From Prorocentrum cordatum (taxonomy: Eukaryota; Sar; Dinophyceae; Prorocentrales; Prorocentraceae), in contig CAUYUJ010017793.1 in the NCBI GenBank assembly GCA_963575745.1, positions 124,001 through 188,000 of the forward strand: a stretch of 64,000 nt of DNA, read 5' to 3'. The notes beneath the pieces are model-generated. The model did no database searches. It was not told where the DNA came from and saw only the letters and a list, made by a program, of their open reading frames with translations. Shown one piece after another: positions 29,511 through 39,499 of this stretch; the stretch's first letter is position 1, and every line of letters begins with the position of its first letter. The position numbers and the translations under genes are program-made.

Positions 29511-30176
29511 GTTTTTTTCGAGCCTGGCGTGCACGCCCGGCCTCGGGCCCCAGGACCCGCACGCGTCAACCCGGCTCGAGCAGCTGCCCGGAGCGATGGG
29601 GTCGGCAGCTCTGCTCTCACGACGTCTCGCGAGGTCGCTGGGGGGGCAGGAAGGGGCAGGAAGGGAGAACGAAGGGGAAGGGGAAGGAAGGGGGGGGGGC
29701 GAGGAAGCGAAAAGGGGGGAAGGACGTTTTCACGACGTCGTTGGGGGGGAAGGAAGAGAGAAGGGGTAGCGATTCGCTGGCAACGTCGGATATCGGGGGG
29801 GGGGTCCAGGGCCGCCCTACTCGGGCGCTGCTTCGTGGGGGAGGGGAGGGGGGCTCAACTGGGGGAAAAGCCTGCACCCGGCCGCTCCCCTCCTTGGGCC
29901 CTCCCAGGGGGGGGAGCTCTCCTGGGGCCCACCAGGGGCACAACAGGCGCACCTCTCCTCACCCCCCCACGTTTATCCCCCCCCTTCCCCGTCCCAGCGC
30001 CGCAACGCCCGACCCATGCATCCCCCCCCCGCGGCTCCAGCACCGCGCCCCCCCCCCCCGGGCCCCTGGCCGACGAGGGCTCGCTTCCCCGCTGGCCCTG
30101 ACAGCCGAGGTCGTGATCTCTTTCGCAGCGTGGCCCGCTGCATGTCGCGGGCTCGGCGGACGCAGGGGGTGGTCGA

Positions 30177-30343
30177 GGGGTTACGCGGTTGACCAGTGGA
30201 TGCCAAAACGGCTTCGGGGGGCTAGCGATCCGGGCCAGCGGAATCGCCTCGCCCTGCGAAGCCACCTGGGGCACTCGGAAACACTTAGAAGGTAATCGTG
30301 TCCGGCCAGTGATAACCCACATTGGCATCCACTGATAAGCCCC
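30177..30343. mobile_element. Family H TIR element, copy 2
   Basis: GGGGTTACGCGGTTGACCAG then TGGATGCCAA at the left; CCCACATTGGCATCCACTGA then TAAGCCCC at the right. Confidence 0.7.
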
Positions 30344-30515
30344 CTTTTATTCCCTTTATTAGGCGATCTCAGTAGGCTTGGGTCGGTTTGCGAATAAGCA
30401 GGGTATCGCCGAGACATGGGCGGATGAAGGAGGGCGGGCGAAGAAAGAGAGATATGACCTGCGGGGGCGGCACTCAAAACAGGAAGACTGCATGATGACA
30501 CCGCTGCGGCAGTGG

Positions 30516-30640
30516 TGTGCCCATTTTCCACGACCACTACCATAGGTAGGATGGGGAATAAGAAAGGATGGGGAGGTCCTCCTCCCTCCTCCTCCTCCTC
30601 CTCCTCCTCCTCCTCCTCCTCCTCCTCCACCTTCTCCTCG
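30516..30640. mobile_element. Family G left half with CTC array
   Basis: GTGCCCATTTTCCACGACCA then CTACCATAGGTAGG, followed by a CTC array (30585-30628). The right TIR is missing. Confidence 0.7.
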
Positions 30641-30769
30641 TCCATTTTCCGTGTGTTTAACTCCTTCCCTGTCGCACCCCGAGGTCAGTCGAAAGGGCTG
30701 GCCGGGCAGTTCGCCTAAGACTTCCTCATCACGTTCGACTCTGATGCTGACAGATTGGCAACAGCTTCA

Positions 30770-31245
30770 ACAAATGAAGGCGGGTGGTCTTCAAAATGTA
30801 GCTCTCGCCAAGGCGCCGCGCGCATTCGTTTCAAACATGCAGGAGCCTCACCGATTGAGGGAAACTTGTTTACAAAGTGTTGTTCTCGCCTTAGAGCCAC
30901 GCACATTCTGTGTAAGCATGTGAAGGACGTTCACGGATCGAGGGTGGGTCGTTTTCAAAATATGGCAATCGAGTGCAAAGAGCTTCACGGATTTAGGGCG
31001 GCTCCTTCTCAAAAGGTGGATGGATGTCACCTTAGCGCCGCGTGCATCTTTGTGAAGAATTGTCAGAGTTGTCACGGATTGTGCGTGGCCCAAAATGTGG
31101 TTCTCGCCTCAGCGCCGCGCACATCCGTTTTAAACATGTGCAAAGAGTTTCACGGATTGAGGGCAATGTCTTTCCAAAGTGTGGCTCTCCTCTTAGCGCC
31201 GTACACATTCGTTTCAAATATTTGCGAAGGTTGCGCTGCTTCTCA
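30770..31245. repeat. Satellite Q, about six units of 81-83 bp
   Basis: The unit reads CGGATTGAGGGxxxx..TCTTxxAAAATGTGGCTCTCG..CCTxAGCGCCGCGCACATTCG..TTTxAAACATGTGxAAG. CTCGCC anchors lie at 30804, 30885 and onward. It is the same unit family as 22600-22850, 8 kb away. Confidence 0.85.
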
Positions 31246-31555
31246 TAGCTAACGTGCTAGAAGTGGTGGTTTGGAACGACTTAGGATTACCAGGGCGCAA
31301 CAGTTACTTTGATTCGCGGTGAAATCCTAGGAATGGCATTCTGGCACGATTCAGGATCGCCAAGACGTAACAGTTATCTTAACAAGTGGCGTTGAAGTCC
31401 ACCGAATGGTGTTTTGACACGCTCCAAGGAGTTCACACGGTTGTCCCCCAACGGGGAAATGCCCTCAGTGGAAATGACCCCCTGTATGGGGCCTGTGAAG
31501 AAGGTTCTTGGAGGGAGGGTGCCTTTCAACATCAATGACGAGTCTTGGATTTGCA

Positions 31556-31680
31556 CTGGTCCTCCTCCCCCCCCCTCCTCCTCCTTCTTCTCCTCCTCCT
31601 CCTCCTTCTCCTCCTTCTCCTCCTTCTCCTCCTCCCTCTCCTGCCTATGGTAGTGGTGGTGGTGGAAAACCGGCCCATCA
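31556..31680. mobile_element. Family G right half with CTC array
   Basis: A CTC/TTC array (31565-31640) leads into CTATGGTAGTGGTGGTGGTG then GAAAACCGGCCCATCA. The left TIR is missing, complementary to the half at 30516-30640. Confidence 0.7.
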
Positions 31681-31726
31681 GGTAGAATACCCACATGAAT
31701 GCGCCACGGATGTCGGGAAACGCATG

Positions 31727-31835
31727 CACCTTCGGAGATCTCTGGCTTGGCGCAGCGGTCGCCTGCCTGGCGCGCGGAGCGTGCCAGCCCAGGGGGGCCC
31801 ACCGCCAGCCGGAGATACCCGCGCCGACCTCCGCT
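31727..31835. mobile_element. Family C fold-back element
   Basis: GGAGATCTCTGGCTTGGCGC, CCTGGCGCGCGGAGCGTGCC and CAGCCGGAGATACCCGCGCC then GACCTCCG. Confidence 0.65.
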
Positions 31836-32296
31836 CTTACTGGCCACGGGAGACGGCACGGTTATGCTTGAACCAATTCCGCTTGCCAGGTTCTCTGCCG
31901 CGGCGCACTTTATTTCACGCTGCCGTCGGCGTGGGTCCTCCCGGGTCCGGTTCTGGCTCCCGTCCCGGAACCGAATTTCTTCTGGTTCTGGGAGCACTTC
32001 GTTTTCACGTTTTTCTAAAAGTCGACCTGTATCATAAGGATGCACGATGAGGATGCAAGGGCCTTGGAAGGCCGTTTCGAAGCTTTCCGACGGGTCGCGG
32101 CCAACGAGAGGATGCGGGGGTACCTTTGCTTATTATGCGGGTTGACTGTACCCCAGAAAAGACTCCTTGACAACGAGTGAAACAGGCCCTGCTGCTTCCT
32201 GGGCCCATGAAGCGCCCGCCCCCCTTGCGCGGCGTGCCTGCGCCAATCGCCCCCCAGCGTCTCCACGAACACGCGGGACCTGGGGAAACCCAAGCA

Positions 32297-32554
32297 CTTA
32301 GTGGGCCTCGGAAGCGGCAGGGACGTTTTTTCACCGTTTCCGAAAAAATGTACATGGCAACCGGAAGCGGCAACAAAAGCGCGAAACGGCAACCGGAAAT
32401 GGCAACAAAAACTGCTCCAAGAGTGGAACCGGAACGGGAACCCGCAAAAAAAACGGCGACGGAACCGGTCAAAAAACGCCGTCGGAACCGGCAACAAAAA
32501 CGGCAAAACGGAACGGGTAAAAAAACGGCCCTGTCGTTTCCAGGGCCCACTAAG
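32297..32554. mobile_element. Family I TIR element, copy 1
   Basis: CTTAGTGGGCCTCGGAAGCG at the left and CGTTTCCAGGGCCCACTAAG at the right. The interior is a degenerate array of AACCGGCAACAAAAACGGC words. The inverted copy at 60431-60681 keeps both TIRs and the internal words. The long Lys/Pro/Thr frames through it are not a convincing gene. Confidence 0.8.
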
Positions 32555-32837
32555 CCCAAACATACCCATAGCACTTCCCGGCCTTCTCCCGGGGGGGCTT
32601 CTGGCCAGAACTTTCTGGCGAATCCAGCCGTGGCGACGAGGCCCTCCGTGGGTCCACCGAAGTCTAGACACCTTTCCCAGAGCATTTTTCGATCACGAAA
32701 AATCGTGTTGCCAGTCCCGAGGCCCGACAAGGGCCGCAGGAGGTCGAAAACACAGAAAGCATTCCACTGTGATTTTGTCCAAGATTCAAGAACCGAGGGG
32801 GATCTGCCTTTTCAGAAACCTACCGCATGGGTTGGAA

Positions 32838-32997
32838 TAGATGGGGTCGGGATATCGTCGATGCATCACTGACGCATCGTCGATGCATCGTCGACGTCGG
32901 CGATGCATCGGCGACGTAGGGGCGGAGAAAAACGGGTTCACATCGAGGCACCATCGGCGGAACGGCGCGACCCTCCGACTCCTCCTGCTTGGACCGC
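32838..32997. mobile_element. Family O TIR element, copy 6
   Basis: GGGGTCGGGATATCGTCGAT at the left, four GATGCATCG units, and GGCGCGACCCTCCGACTCC at the right. Confidence 0.7.
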
Positions 32998-33202
32998 ATC
33001 TGGGAGGCATCGGGCTCCTCTTAAAGTAAAGGATCGCCTACATAATCGATTTACCCCTAAAATTGTTTTTTTTCCATCGAATCAACGAAAAGTGCGTCGA
33101 ATGATCCGTAGATCGATTGATCATTCGATGCGTTTTGGGTGGGTCCGACGGATGAATCTTTTTGGGGGTACAGCGATTCTTTAGTCGATCCCCTATTATT
33201 AG

Positions 33203-33349
33203 GCCGGGCCTGTCCGCCTACGGGCCGAGTTTGGAGGAAACATGAAGAATAGTCAACAAAAAACAAATGTTCAAAAACAGTCAAAACATCGTCCCCAGAT
33301 TATTTTCTACAATTGTTGCATATTCCTCCTGTAGAGGGACAAGCCCGAC
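33203..33349. mobile_element. Family B element
   Basis: GCCGGGCCTGTCCGCCTACG at the left; TCCTCCTGTAGAGGGACAAG then CCCGACTTAAA at the right. Middle GTCAAAACATCGTCCCCAGA. Confidence 0.85.
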
Positions 33350-33779
33350 TTAAACCCAGGACTGGAACCACAGGAAAGATCTACGGGAACATACGTAGAA
33401 TACAACAGGGGTTCGCACCCAAGGGGAGGCACAATCTATAGCAACATAAGGGAATCCCATGGGCTTGAGGCCAGGGGGGAAGGGCAATCTACAGAAACAC
33501 ATTTTTTGGTCGCGGCCGCGGGCGAGAGCGCAAACGGCGAGTCGTAAGTCCGGGGCGCGGGCCTACTACTTGACAACAGGAGCAAACAAGAGCCGCGCAC
33601 CTAAACTGCCTAAGCTGCCCAAGCGGCGCCTCAAGTGAGCTGCAAGCTGCGCTGCGTGAGGCCAGGGGCAGGGGCAGAAAGCGCTCACAAAGCGAACATG
33701 CAAGCATGGCGGTGGCTGCCAGGGTGGCATCTACAGGAACACGCGTAACATACAGGCTTCGTGCCCCAGCGAAATCTAC

Positions 33780-33904
33780 AGGCTTCGTGCCCGCCGATCC
33801 CCCATTCCGCTCCTCTGGAGACCAGCGCAGGATCTCCTCGCGCTGCGCGAGGGCCTCGTCATCGCCCCGCGCGTGGGCGGCGTCGGCGAGCCGCTGCATA
33901 GCCT
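33780..33904 (-). CDS. Candidate exon, helical repeat-like
   Basis: The minus strand codes AMQRLADAAHARGDDEALAQ then REEILRWSPEERNGGSAGTK P, ending at a GT donor (AAGCCT/GTAGAT). A possible acceptor is CCCCGGAG at 33905. The charged, heptad-like helix is not a repeat translation. It may be a TPR, PPR or armadillo-type helix pair; too short to assign. The family F element at 33952-34102 lies directly upstream, within the presumed intron. Confidence 0.5.
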
Positions 33905-33951
33905 CCGGGGGCGTCGGCGAGGGGGGGCGACAGATCGTGCAAGATGAAGCC

Positions 33952-34102
33952 AGGACGAAGACAACTTCGGGCGAGGAGGAATCGAGAAACTTTGAGATCC
34001 GGCAGCTCTGGAAGACGTCACTGGCGCCGCGGCATTCTCAGAGCGTTCCTGTACGCTCTGAGAGCGTTCCGGAACGCCCTGGAACGGAATTATTCTCGTC
34101 CT
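33952..34102 (+). mobile_element. Family F TIR element, copy 2
   Basis: CCAGGACGAAGACAACTTCG at the left, GAGCGTTCCGGAACGCCC in the middle, and GGAATTATTCTCGTCCT at the right. Confidence 0.8.
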
Positions 34103-34321
34103 ATGCCCCCGTCTGAGGGCGTCAAGTAGGGGCGCCAACAAATCGTGGCCCGAAGCGTGTGTGCCGAAGAGGGCAAGATCCGTCAGAGTCAGCATCCAAC
34201 CTGGAAATCGGACCGGGTCGGAAGGCAGGTCGAGTCAGGCGGCGTCGGCAACGGAGTCGGCGTCGAATCGGATCTGCTGCGCCAGGATGCACCACGACGC
34301 CACGTGTCAACATGGGGCGCA

Positions 34322-34557
34322 GATCCTCCTCCTCCTCCTCCTCCTCCTATTCCTCCTCCTCCTCCTCCTCCTCCTCCTCCCTCCCTCCCTCCCTCCCTCC
34401 CTCCCTCCCTCCCTCCTCCCTCCCTCCCTCCCCCCCTCCGCCTCCTCCTCCTCCTCCTCCTCTCATCCTCCTCCTCCTCCTCCTCCTCCTCCTCCTCCTC
34501 CTCCTCCTCATTTTCCTCCTCCTCCTCCTCCTCCTCCTCCTCCTCCTCCTCCTCGTC
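34322..34557. repeat. CTC array with CTCC/TCCC tetranucleotide block
   Basis: CTC triplets, a CCCT tetranucleotide block at 34376-34435, then CTC again to 34557. Confidence 0.95.
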
Positions 34558-34734
34558 CGAGCATCGGGATTCGAATCGGATCGGGCCAGCCATAGCCGGC
34601 ATCGAGGCGGCCGCGTCGGATCGAAGTGCGGGCCCCGCGGGGGCGAGCGAGCGAGGGGCCGTAATTACGGTCGGCCCGCTCGGGGCGAGCTGCGTGGGGC
34701 CGTGGCCCCCAGATGTAGGAAAACTGCAGCAACT

Positions 34735-34861
34735 TGGAGGAGGAGGCGGAGGAGGAGGAGGCGGAGGAGGAGGAGGAGGAGGGGGAGGAGGAGGAGGAGG
34801 AGGAGGAGGAGGAGGGAGGAGGAGGAGGAGGAGGAGGAGGAGGAGGAGGAGGAGGAGGAGG
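34735..34861. repeat. GGA trinucleotide array
   Basis: About 40 GGA/GGC units, inverted in strand sense relative to 34322-34557 and separated from it by about 175 bases of unique sequence. Confidence 0.95.
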
Positions 34862-35017
34862 TCAGAAACGGTCGCCTTAGCCCCAGGGGGCTCGTTTATG
34901 TACCGTTTGGGTACCTTTTCGGACCAGCCTCGCCACCCCTCCATGTATGACCCCCCCATGACGCAACGCCCAATCAACAACGGATTCCGTTGTTCCGGGT
35001 TGTCTGCGGCATATGAT

Positions 35018-35625
35018 GTCCAAGCACAAGCATTCGTGTCTCCAGGGACGTACGGAGAAAAAGACAAGGCCACGACATCCGGGGCGATACCATGGCTCCT
35101 GCTGTAACCCCCCCCTCGTAGAGGGCTTAACGATCTCTGCCGTCCCCCGAGAGCCCTCCCAGACGGCCCAAGAGGCCACCGAAATGGATCCAAGAGGGCC
35201 CCCACACGGGAGCCCGGACGAACATTTCGAGCCCTCGGCTCCGAGAAGCTCCCAGGAGGCCCCAAGAGGCCCCTAAGAGGCCCCCCACGGGGCCCCGAGA
35301 CGCCCCAAGGAAGCTCGAGGGGACCCCTAGGAGGCTCCCAAGAGGCCCCCAAATGCTCCAGAGGGGCCCCAAAACTGCTCCCCAGAGACCTACGAGCGCG
35401 CTCCGAAGAGGCCCCGAGAAGCACCACTGAGGACTCTGCCCCACGTCAACATCGTCGTCACCGCCGACGCCGCCATCGTGGTCGTCGTCCCCCTTCAGGG
35501 TCGGCGGCACCGGCAGTAAGGCCTTCCCAATAAAGGCGGCCATGACATCCGGTGAGATACCATTGCTCCTGCCAAGAAATCTCCCCCCCGTTGAAGGCGT
35601 AACGACTTCTGCCGACCCCTGACCC
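35018..35625. repeat. Local duplication and AAGAGGCCC minisatellite
   Basis: 35060-35145 (ACGACATCCGGGGCGATACC then ATGGCTCCTGC) and 35545-35625 (ATGACATCCGGTGAGATACC then ATTGCTCCTGC) are direct copies. Between them 35150-35440 is a degenerate AGGAGGCCCCxAGAGGC array, and 35485-35527 matches 4939-4980. Confidence 0.6.
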
Positions 35626-35679
35626 GCAGCAGGGTGGAACCAACATCACCGCCGCCGTCGCACTAAGCAGTGCTAACGG

Positions 35680-35785
35680 AGAAGGAGGAGAAACAGGAGG
35701 AGAAGGAGGAGGAGGAGGAGCAGGACGAGGAGGAGGAGGAGAAGGAGCAGCAGGAACAGGGGCAGGAGGAGGAGGAGGAGCGAGC
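35680..35785. repeat. GGA trinucleotide array
   Basis: GGA, GCA and GAA triplets for about 100 bases. Confidence 0.85.
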
Positions 35786-36086
35786 ACGATGTGCTCCGAG
35801 TTTCACTGGCGGTTTTTGGACTTAGCCAGCTCTGCGAAGATCGGCCTGGCTTTCTCTGCAGTTGCCTTCCTCTGTCCAGCTTGATCCCCCCAGTCCATCG
35901 GAGAGGGGGCCCCCCAGCCACGACCCCCTCCCGTGGCAACTCGTGGGCGCCTCCCGTGTCAGATTGCTGGCTCTGGCGAGTCGAATGACCGACGGCAATC
36001 GATACACAGCGGCACCAACCCGACTGCCAGACGCTAGAGGACGCTGACGCACTCGAATAAAGGAACGACAAGCAATAAACTTTTGA

Positions 36087-36222
36087 AGGGGTCCGCGCGG
36101 GTTTCCAAGATCGGCGCTGGAACCACCTCCCTGGCGCGCGGAGCGCGCCAGGGGCGGCGCCAGAGGCGCCGCCAGGGAGTCCCTGCGCGGATCCGGGGAA
36201 TCGGCGCGGAGCGCCGACAGTT
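36087..36222. mobile_element. Family C fold-back element
   Basis: GTCCGCGCGGGTTTCCAAGA at the left, the perfect palindrome GGCGCGCGGAGCGCGCC in the centre, and GCGCGGATCCGGGGAATCGG then CGCGGAGC at the right. It lies just downstream (minus sense) of the exon at 36320. Confidence 0.85.
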
Positions 36223-36319
36223 ACTGCTTATCTGTTGTATGTTTTCTTCTTCGATCGAGCGACGGAGTTCCAAGGACTGCAAGGCTCCCATGAGCTGCTG
36301 CCGAGACCCCCCTCGTGAC

Positions 36320-36433
36320 CGCCCCCGGGGCCTTCACGAGCTTCACCCGCTGGCCAGCCAGCCGCACGCGCGACGCGGGGGCGCAAGCGAGCAGGTTGCC
36401 CACCGCGCAGCAGCCCGCCAGGGCGGCGGCGAC
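36320..36433 (-). CDS. Candidate exon, armadillo-like helices
   Basis: On the minus strand, CCCGCCAG acts as acceptor and GCG/GTCACG as donor around exactly 38 codons: VAAALAGCCAVGNLLACAPA then SRVRLAGQRVKLVKAPGA. The pattern small-aliphatic..C.AV.NLLA resembles armadillo repeat helices. The neighbour upstream at 36600-36960 is open on the same strand. The full gene is unknown. Confidence 0.5.
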
Positions 36434-36559
36434 CTGGCGGGATCGGTCCGCATCGGGTCGGGCAGTCGGGTCGCATCCCAGGCTTTTACGTCGCAGCTAG
36501 ACGAGCGCGTTCCACTACTCGCAAGGTAACTACTCGCACAACTGGCCGGGATACGCCGC

Positions 36560-36965
36560 GGGGGATCGACGGCAAATCACATCCAGGCCGACGTGTGATT
36601 CTTCGGACACTTGCGAGTCGGCACGTTGCGGGCAGTGCAACGCGCTCGGTGAGCAGCGCGGCAGGGGCGATGCGCACGCGCGCCTTGAGCGAGGCCGGGG
36701 CACGGCGCCGCGGAGGAGCCCGCAGGCGGCGAGGGCGGGGGAAGGGCGCGGGGGGGCGGCCGCAGAGTTTGGGGGGGGAGCAGGGCGCGAGGGAGCCCTC
36801 CTCGCGCGGCGCGGCTGCGGCGAGCGCGCGGGAGGGCCGCTGGGCCGGAAAGCGGCCCCCGGCAGCTGCGTCGCATCCCAGACAGGCTGCCGGTCGAGTC
36901 TCAGACGGGTGCTTTCCACGACGCGAGCCAGACGGCCGAAGCCCAGGCAAGCTCGCGTCGTGAGA
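36560..36965. other. GC-rich open region, possible exon(s)
   Basis: Minus frames include ASLKARVRIAPAALLTERVA then LPATCRLASVRR (about 36600-36720), which looks protein-like. A plus frame is also open over the whole stretch. No motif decides. Confidence 0.3.
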
Positions 36966-37159
36966 GAAGCGAGGATCGAGGATCGGTCGTGGATCGAGGA
37001 TCCGGGCCTTTGGGCGCTGGCCCCCGTCACGTGGCCACGGCCGGCCATCCCCCTCGAAACCCTGGTCAGGAAGTGAGGTCCGACACTCGATCGAGCTTTG
37101 ACCCCTGAACCTAGCCCCCCCCCCTTCCACGCCCTCCGCCTCCTCCTCGACCCCGTCCA

Positions 37160-37290
37160 CCTCGTCCATGTCCTCCTTCTCCTCCTCCTCCTCCTCCTCA
37201 TCCTCCTTCCCCCTCCTCCTCCTCTCCTCCCCCTCCTCCCCCTCCTCCCCCTCCTCCCCCTCCTCTTCCTCCTCTTTCCCCCGGGGGCCC
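37160..37290. repeat. CTC trinucleotide array
   Basis: CTC, CCC and TCC triplets for about 130 bases. Confidence 0.9.
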
Positions 37291-37319
37291 AGAAATGCTC
37301 GCGCCATGGAAAAAACCGA

Positions 37320-37435
37320 GACGACGGCCACGGCGACGACGGCGGGCACGACGCCTCGCCGCCCAAGAGGCGCCACTGAACGCTGGCGGGACCCTGCGCG
37401 ACGCTGAAGCCCCGACCAGGTTTTCCCCGCCCCCC
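37320..37435 (+). CDS. Candidate repeat-borne coil, second copy
   Basis: The plus strand codes LAAQEAPLNAGGTLRDAEAP after a GAC-rich lead, paralogous to the minus-strand peptide at 19275-19395 (VQEALRNASGTLRDAEA). The conservation of the frame across two distant copies is the only coding evidence. Confidence 0.3.
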
Positions 37436-37501
37436 CCCTGCCCGCCCCACCTCTGGTGTTGCATGTGTCCCTGGCCCGGGGCCAGAGCCCCCTCGCGTCA
37501 T

Positions 37502-37657
37502 TAAAGGGGCCCTCAGAACACAAATACATAGATACAAATCCCAGCATTCTCGATCCTTCCAATATGTTCTGGGTTTTCGCCTTCCCGCCCGCTTCCCACA
37601 TCATCCTTGGATTCGACGATTCATTGTGCTTGTGTTTTTTGTTTCCCCCCCCCCCGA
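37502..37657 (+). mobile_element. Family A element, copy 5
   Basis: AAAGGGGCCCTCAGAACACA, GGGTTTTCGCCTTCCCGCCC and TTGTGCTTGTGTTTTTTGTT. It lacks part of the middle. Confidence 0.75.
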
Positions 37658-37674
37658 GTCATGGAAAACGCGGG

Positions 37675-37810
37675 CGGAGAGAATCTCGCTATCCTTGGCT
37701 CCCTGGCCCACTGACGGGCCCTGGGACCGTCAAACGACTGCTCAAGATGAGAAGCGGGTTCCCCGCGAGGGGCTCCCGATCTCCGGCGGTCCATGCGACA
37801 ACAGCAAATC
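37675..37810. repeat. Inverted relative of 27545-27720
   Basis: GATGAGAAGCGGGTTCCCCG then CGAGGGGC and GGGCCCTGGGACC are the reverse-strand counterparts of the 27.6 kb repeat. Confidence 0.45.
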
Positions 37811-37811
37811 A

Positions 37812-37973
37812 TCAGGAGGGAAAGAAACACACAGACACAATTAATCGTCGACTCCCAGGAAAATATGGAAAAATATGGGAAGTGGTGGGGAAGACAAAAA
37901 CCCAGAAAATATGGGAAAATATGGGGGATATTTTTATTTGTGTGTATGTATTTGTGTGTTCCAGTTCCCCTTC
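37812..37973 (-). mobile_element. Family A element, copy 6 (inverted)
   Basis: TCAGGAGGGAAAGAAACACA then CAGACACAATTAATCG, GGTGGGGAAGACAAAAACCC and TTGTGTGTTCCAGTTCCCC. With the copy at 37502 it forms a head-to-head pair about 155 bases apart. Confidence 0.85.
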
Positions 37974-37974
37974 A

Positions 37975-38387
37975 AATCATGACGTCGGAACGTGGGGCCG
38001 AATCTTGAGCAGGGACCGACCGTCCTGGCATTTCGACAGGCCTACACCCTGCGAAATGCTTTAGAAATCATGGGTTAAGAAATTCATAGTCTCAGAATAA
38101 GAAAAAACATAATGTCTATTCAAAAGTTAGGATTTACATTGAAACATTAAGAATAATCGAGACTCTGGCCGAAAACCTGGGTTTTCTTAAGCATCGCCTG
38201 GAGTGTACCACGAAGTGTTCTTGGAACCCCCATGCCCTGGTAACAAAGGCAATATCCTCAGAACACAAACGAGACGTGTGAGACAAGACAGTCACAGCCA
38301 GAAGGGTTCTGAGGATATGTCGTGGGAGCCACAACAAAGGTTTGTAGAACATTCTTTGGAAGGCCTATAGGCGAGACAAGACTTGGG
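37975..38387. other. AT-richer spacer, nothing recognised
   Basis: About 400 bases with A-rich tracts (AGAATAAGAAAAAACATAAT). No open frame of interest, repeat or element border. Confidence 0.35.
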
Positions 38388-38918
38388 CGCCCGAGATATC
38401 CGGGGTAACTCGGGCCCGGGGCAACTCGGGCTCGGATTCCCGAAAAACGAACCCGAGTTAGCCCTGACCCGAATTATCCCTGATGATTCGGGGCTCTGGA
38501 CGCCCGAGTTATCCAGGGTAGCTCTGGCCCGGGGCAACTCAGGTTCGGATTCCCGAAAAACGAACCCGAGTTAGCCCTGACACGAATTATCCCTGATGAT
38601 TCGGGGCTCTGGACGCCCGAATTATCTGGGGTAGCTCGGGCCCGGGGCAACTCGGGCTCGGATTCCCGAAGAACGAACCCGAGTTAGCCCTGACCCGAGT
38701 TATCCCTGATGATTCGGGGCTCTGGACGCCAGAGTTATCCGGGGTAGCTCGGGCCCGGGGCAACTCGGGTTCGGATCCCCGAAGAACGAACCCGAGTCAG
38801 CCCTGACCCGAGTTACCCCTAATGATTTGGGGCTCTGGACGCCCGAGTTATCCGCGGTAGCTCGGGCCCACGGGCAACTCGGGTTCGGATTCCCGAAAAA
38901 CGAACCCGAGTTAGTTGG
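38388..38918. repeat. 113-bp satellite P, about 4.7 units
   Basis: The TCGGGGCTCTGGACG anchor occurs at 38488, 38601, 38714 and 38827, exactly 113 bases apart. Each unit contains a perfect-arm hairpin, AACTCGGGTTCG..CGAACCCGAGTT, with a GATTCCCGAAAAA-type loop. A partial unit recurs at 39118-39180. Confidence 0.95.
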
Positions 38919-39125
38919 GAGTCCCAAAACCGTGTGGTGACGGACCCGGCAGTGACCTCGAAATCCGCAAAGACCTCACCGCAGGGTCCGTCACCACACG
39001 GTTTCGGGACCCTGGAGGCCCCAGCCGCCAGAGACACCCTCGGAGAACGGCCCAAGTCCCAAAACCGTGCGGCGACCCCGAATCCCCAAAGACTCACCAC
39101 ACGGTGTGGTCACCACCCCGTTTGG
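38919..39125. repeat. ACCGTGTGGTGACGG inverted repeat
   Basis: GTCCCAAAACCGTGTGGTGA.. and ..TCACCACACGGTTTCGGGAC form an 85-bp hairpin (38926-39012). GTCCCAAAACCGTGCGGCGA.. at 39056 with CACCACACGGTGTGGTCACC at 39093 follows. Related to 14105-14330. Confidence 0.7.
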
Positions 39126-39347
39126 GGCCCCCCGAGTTGGCCCTGACCCGAGTTGCCCCTGATGACTCGGGTCTCTGAAGGACGCTCCGCCCCTGCTGGA
39201 GCATCGGCACGCGCGTCGCGGATCGGGCACCGCCGGCACGGACACTCCGCACCAAAGGCCGGCTCGGCCGCGCCCGGAGTTCGAAGCGGAGCCACGCAAG
39301 CACCGGGCCGCACCGGGAATTCGCCAGAGCAGCGGCATCCAGCCGTA

Positions 39348-39498
39348 GCTCGGGCGTGTCCTCCTACAGTCGGATCCTGTAAAGAATGAGAAGTAGCCAG
39401 AACAATGTCCCAAAATGGTCAAAACAACGAATCGAAAATCGTCCCAAGACTACTCTTCACTATTTTTGAATATTCCTCTTGTACAGGGACACGCCCGC
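39348..39498. mobile_element. Family B element
   Basis: TCGGGCGTGTCCTCCTACAG at the left; ATTCCTCTTGTACAGGGACA then CGCCCGC at the right. It follows (minus sense) the candidate exon at 39500-39775. Confidence 0.8.
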
Positions 39499-39499
39499 C

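Noticed and set aside
32177-32872. 231-codon plus frame rich in Lys, Pro and Thr
   Set aside because: It lies across family I, whose internal word array explains the composition; the inverted copy at 60.4 kb is not open in the same way.
38388-38918. CRISPR-like array (regular repeats)
   Set aside because: Units are contiguous 113-bp tandem copies without unique spacers, in a eukaryotic context.
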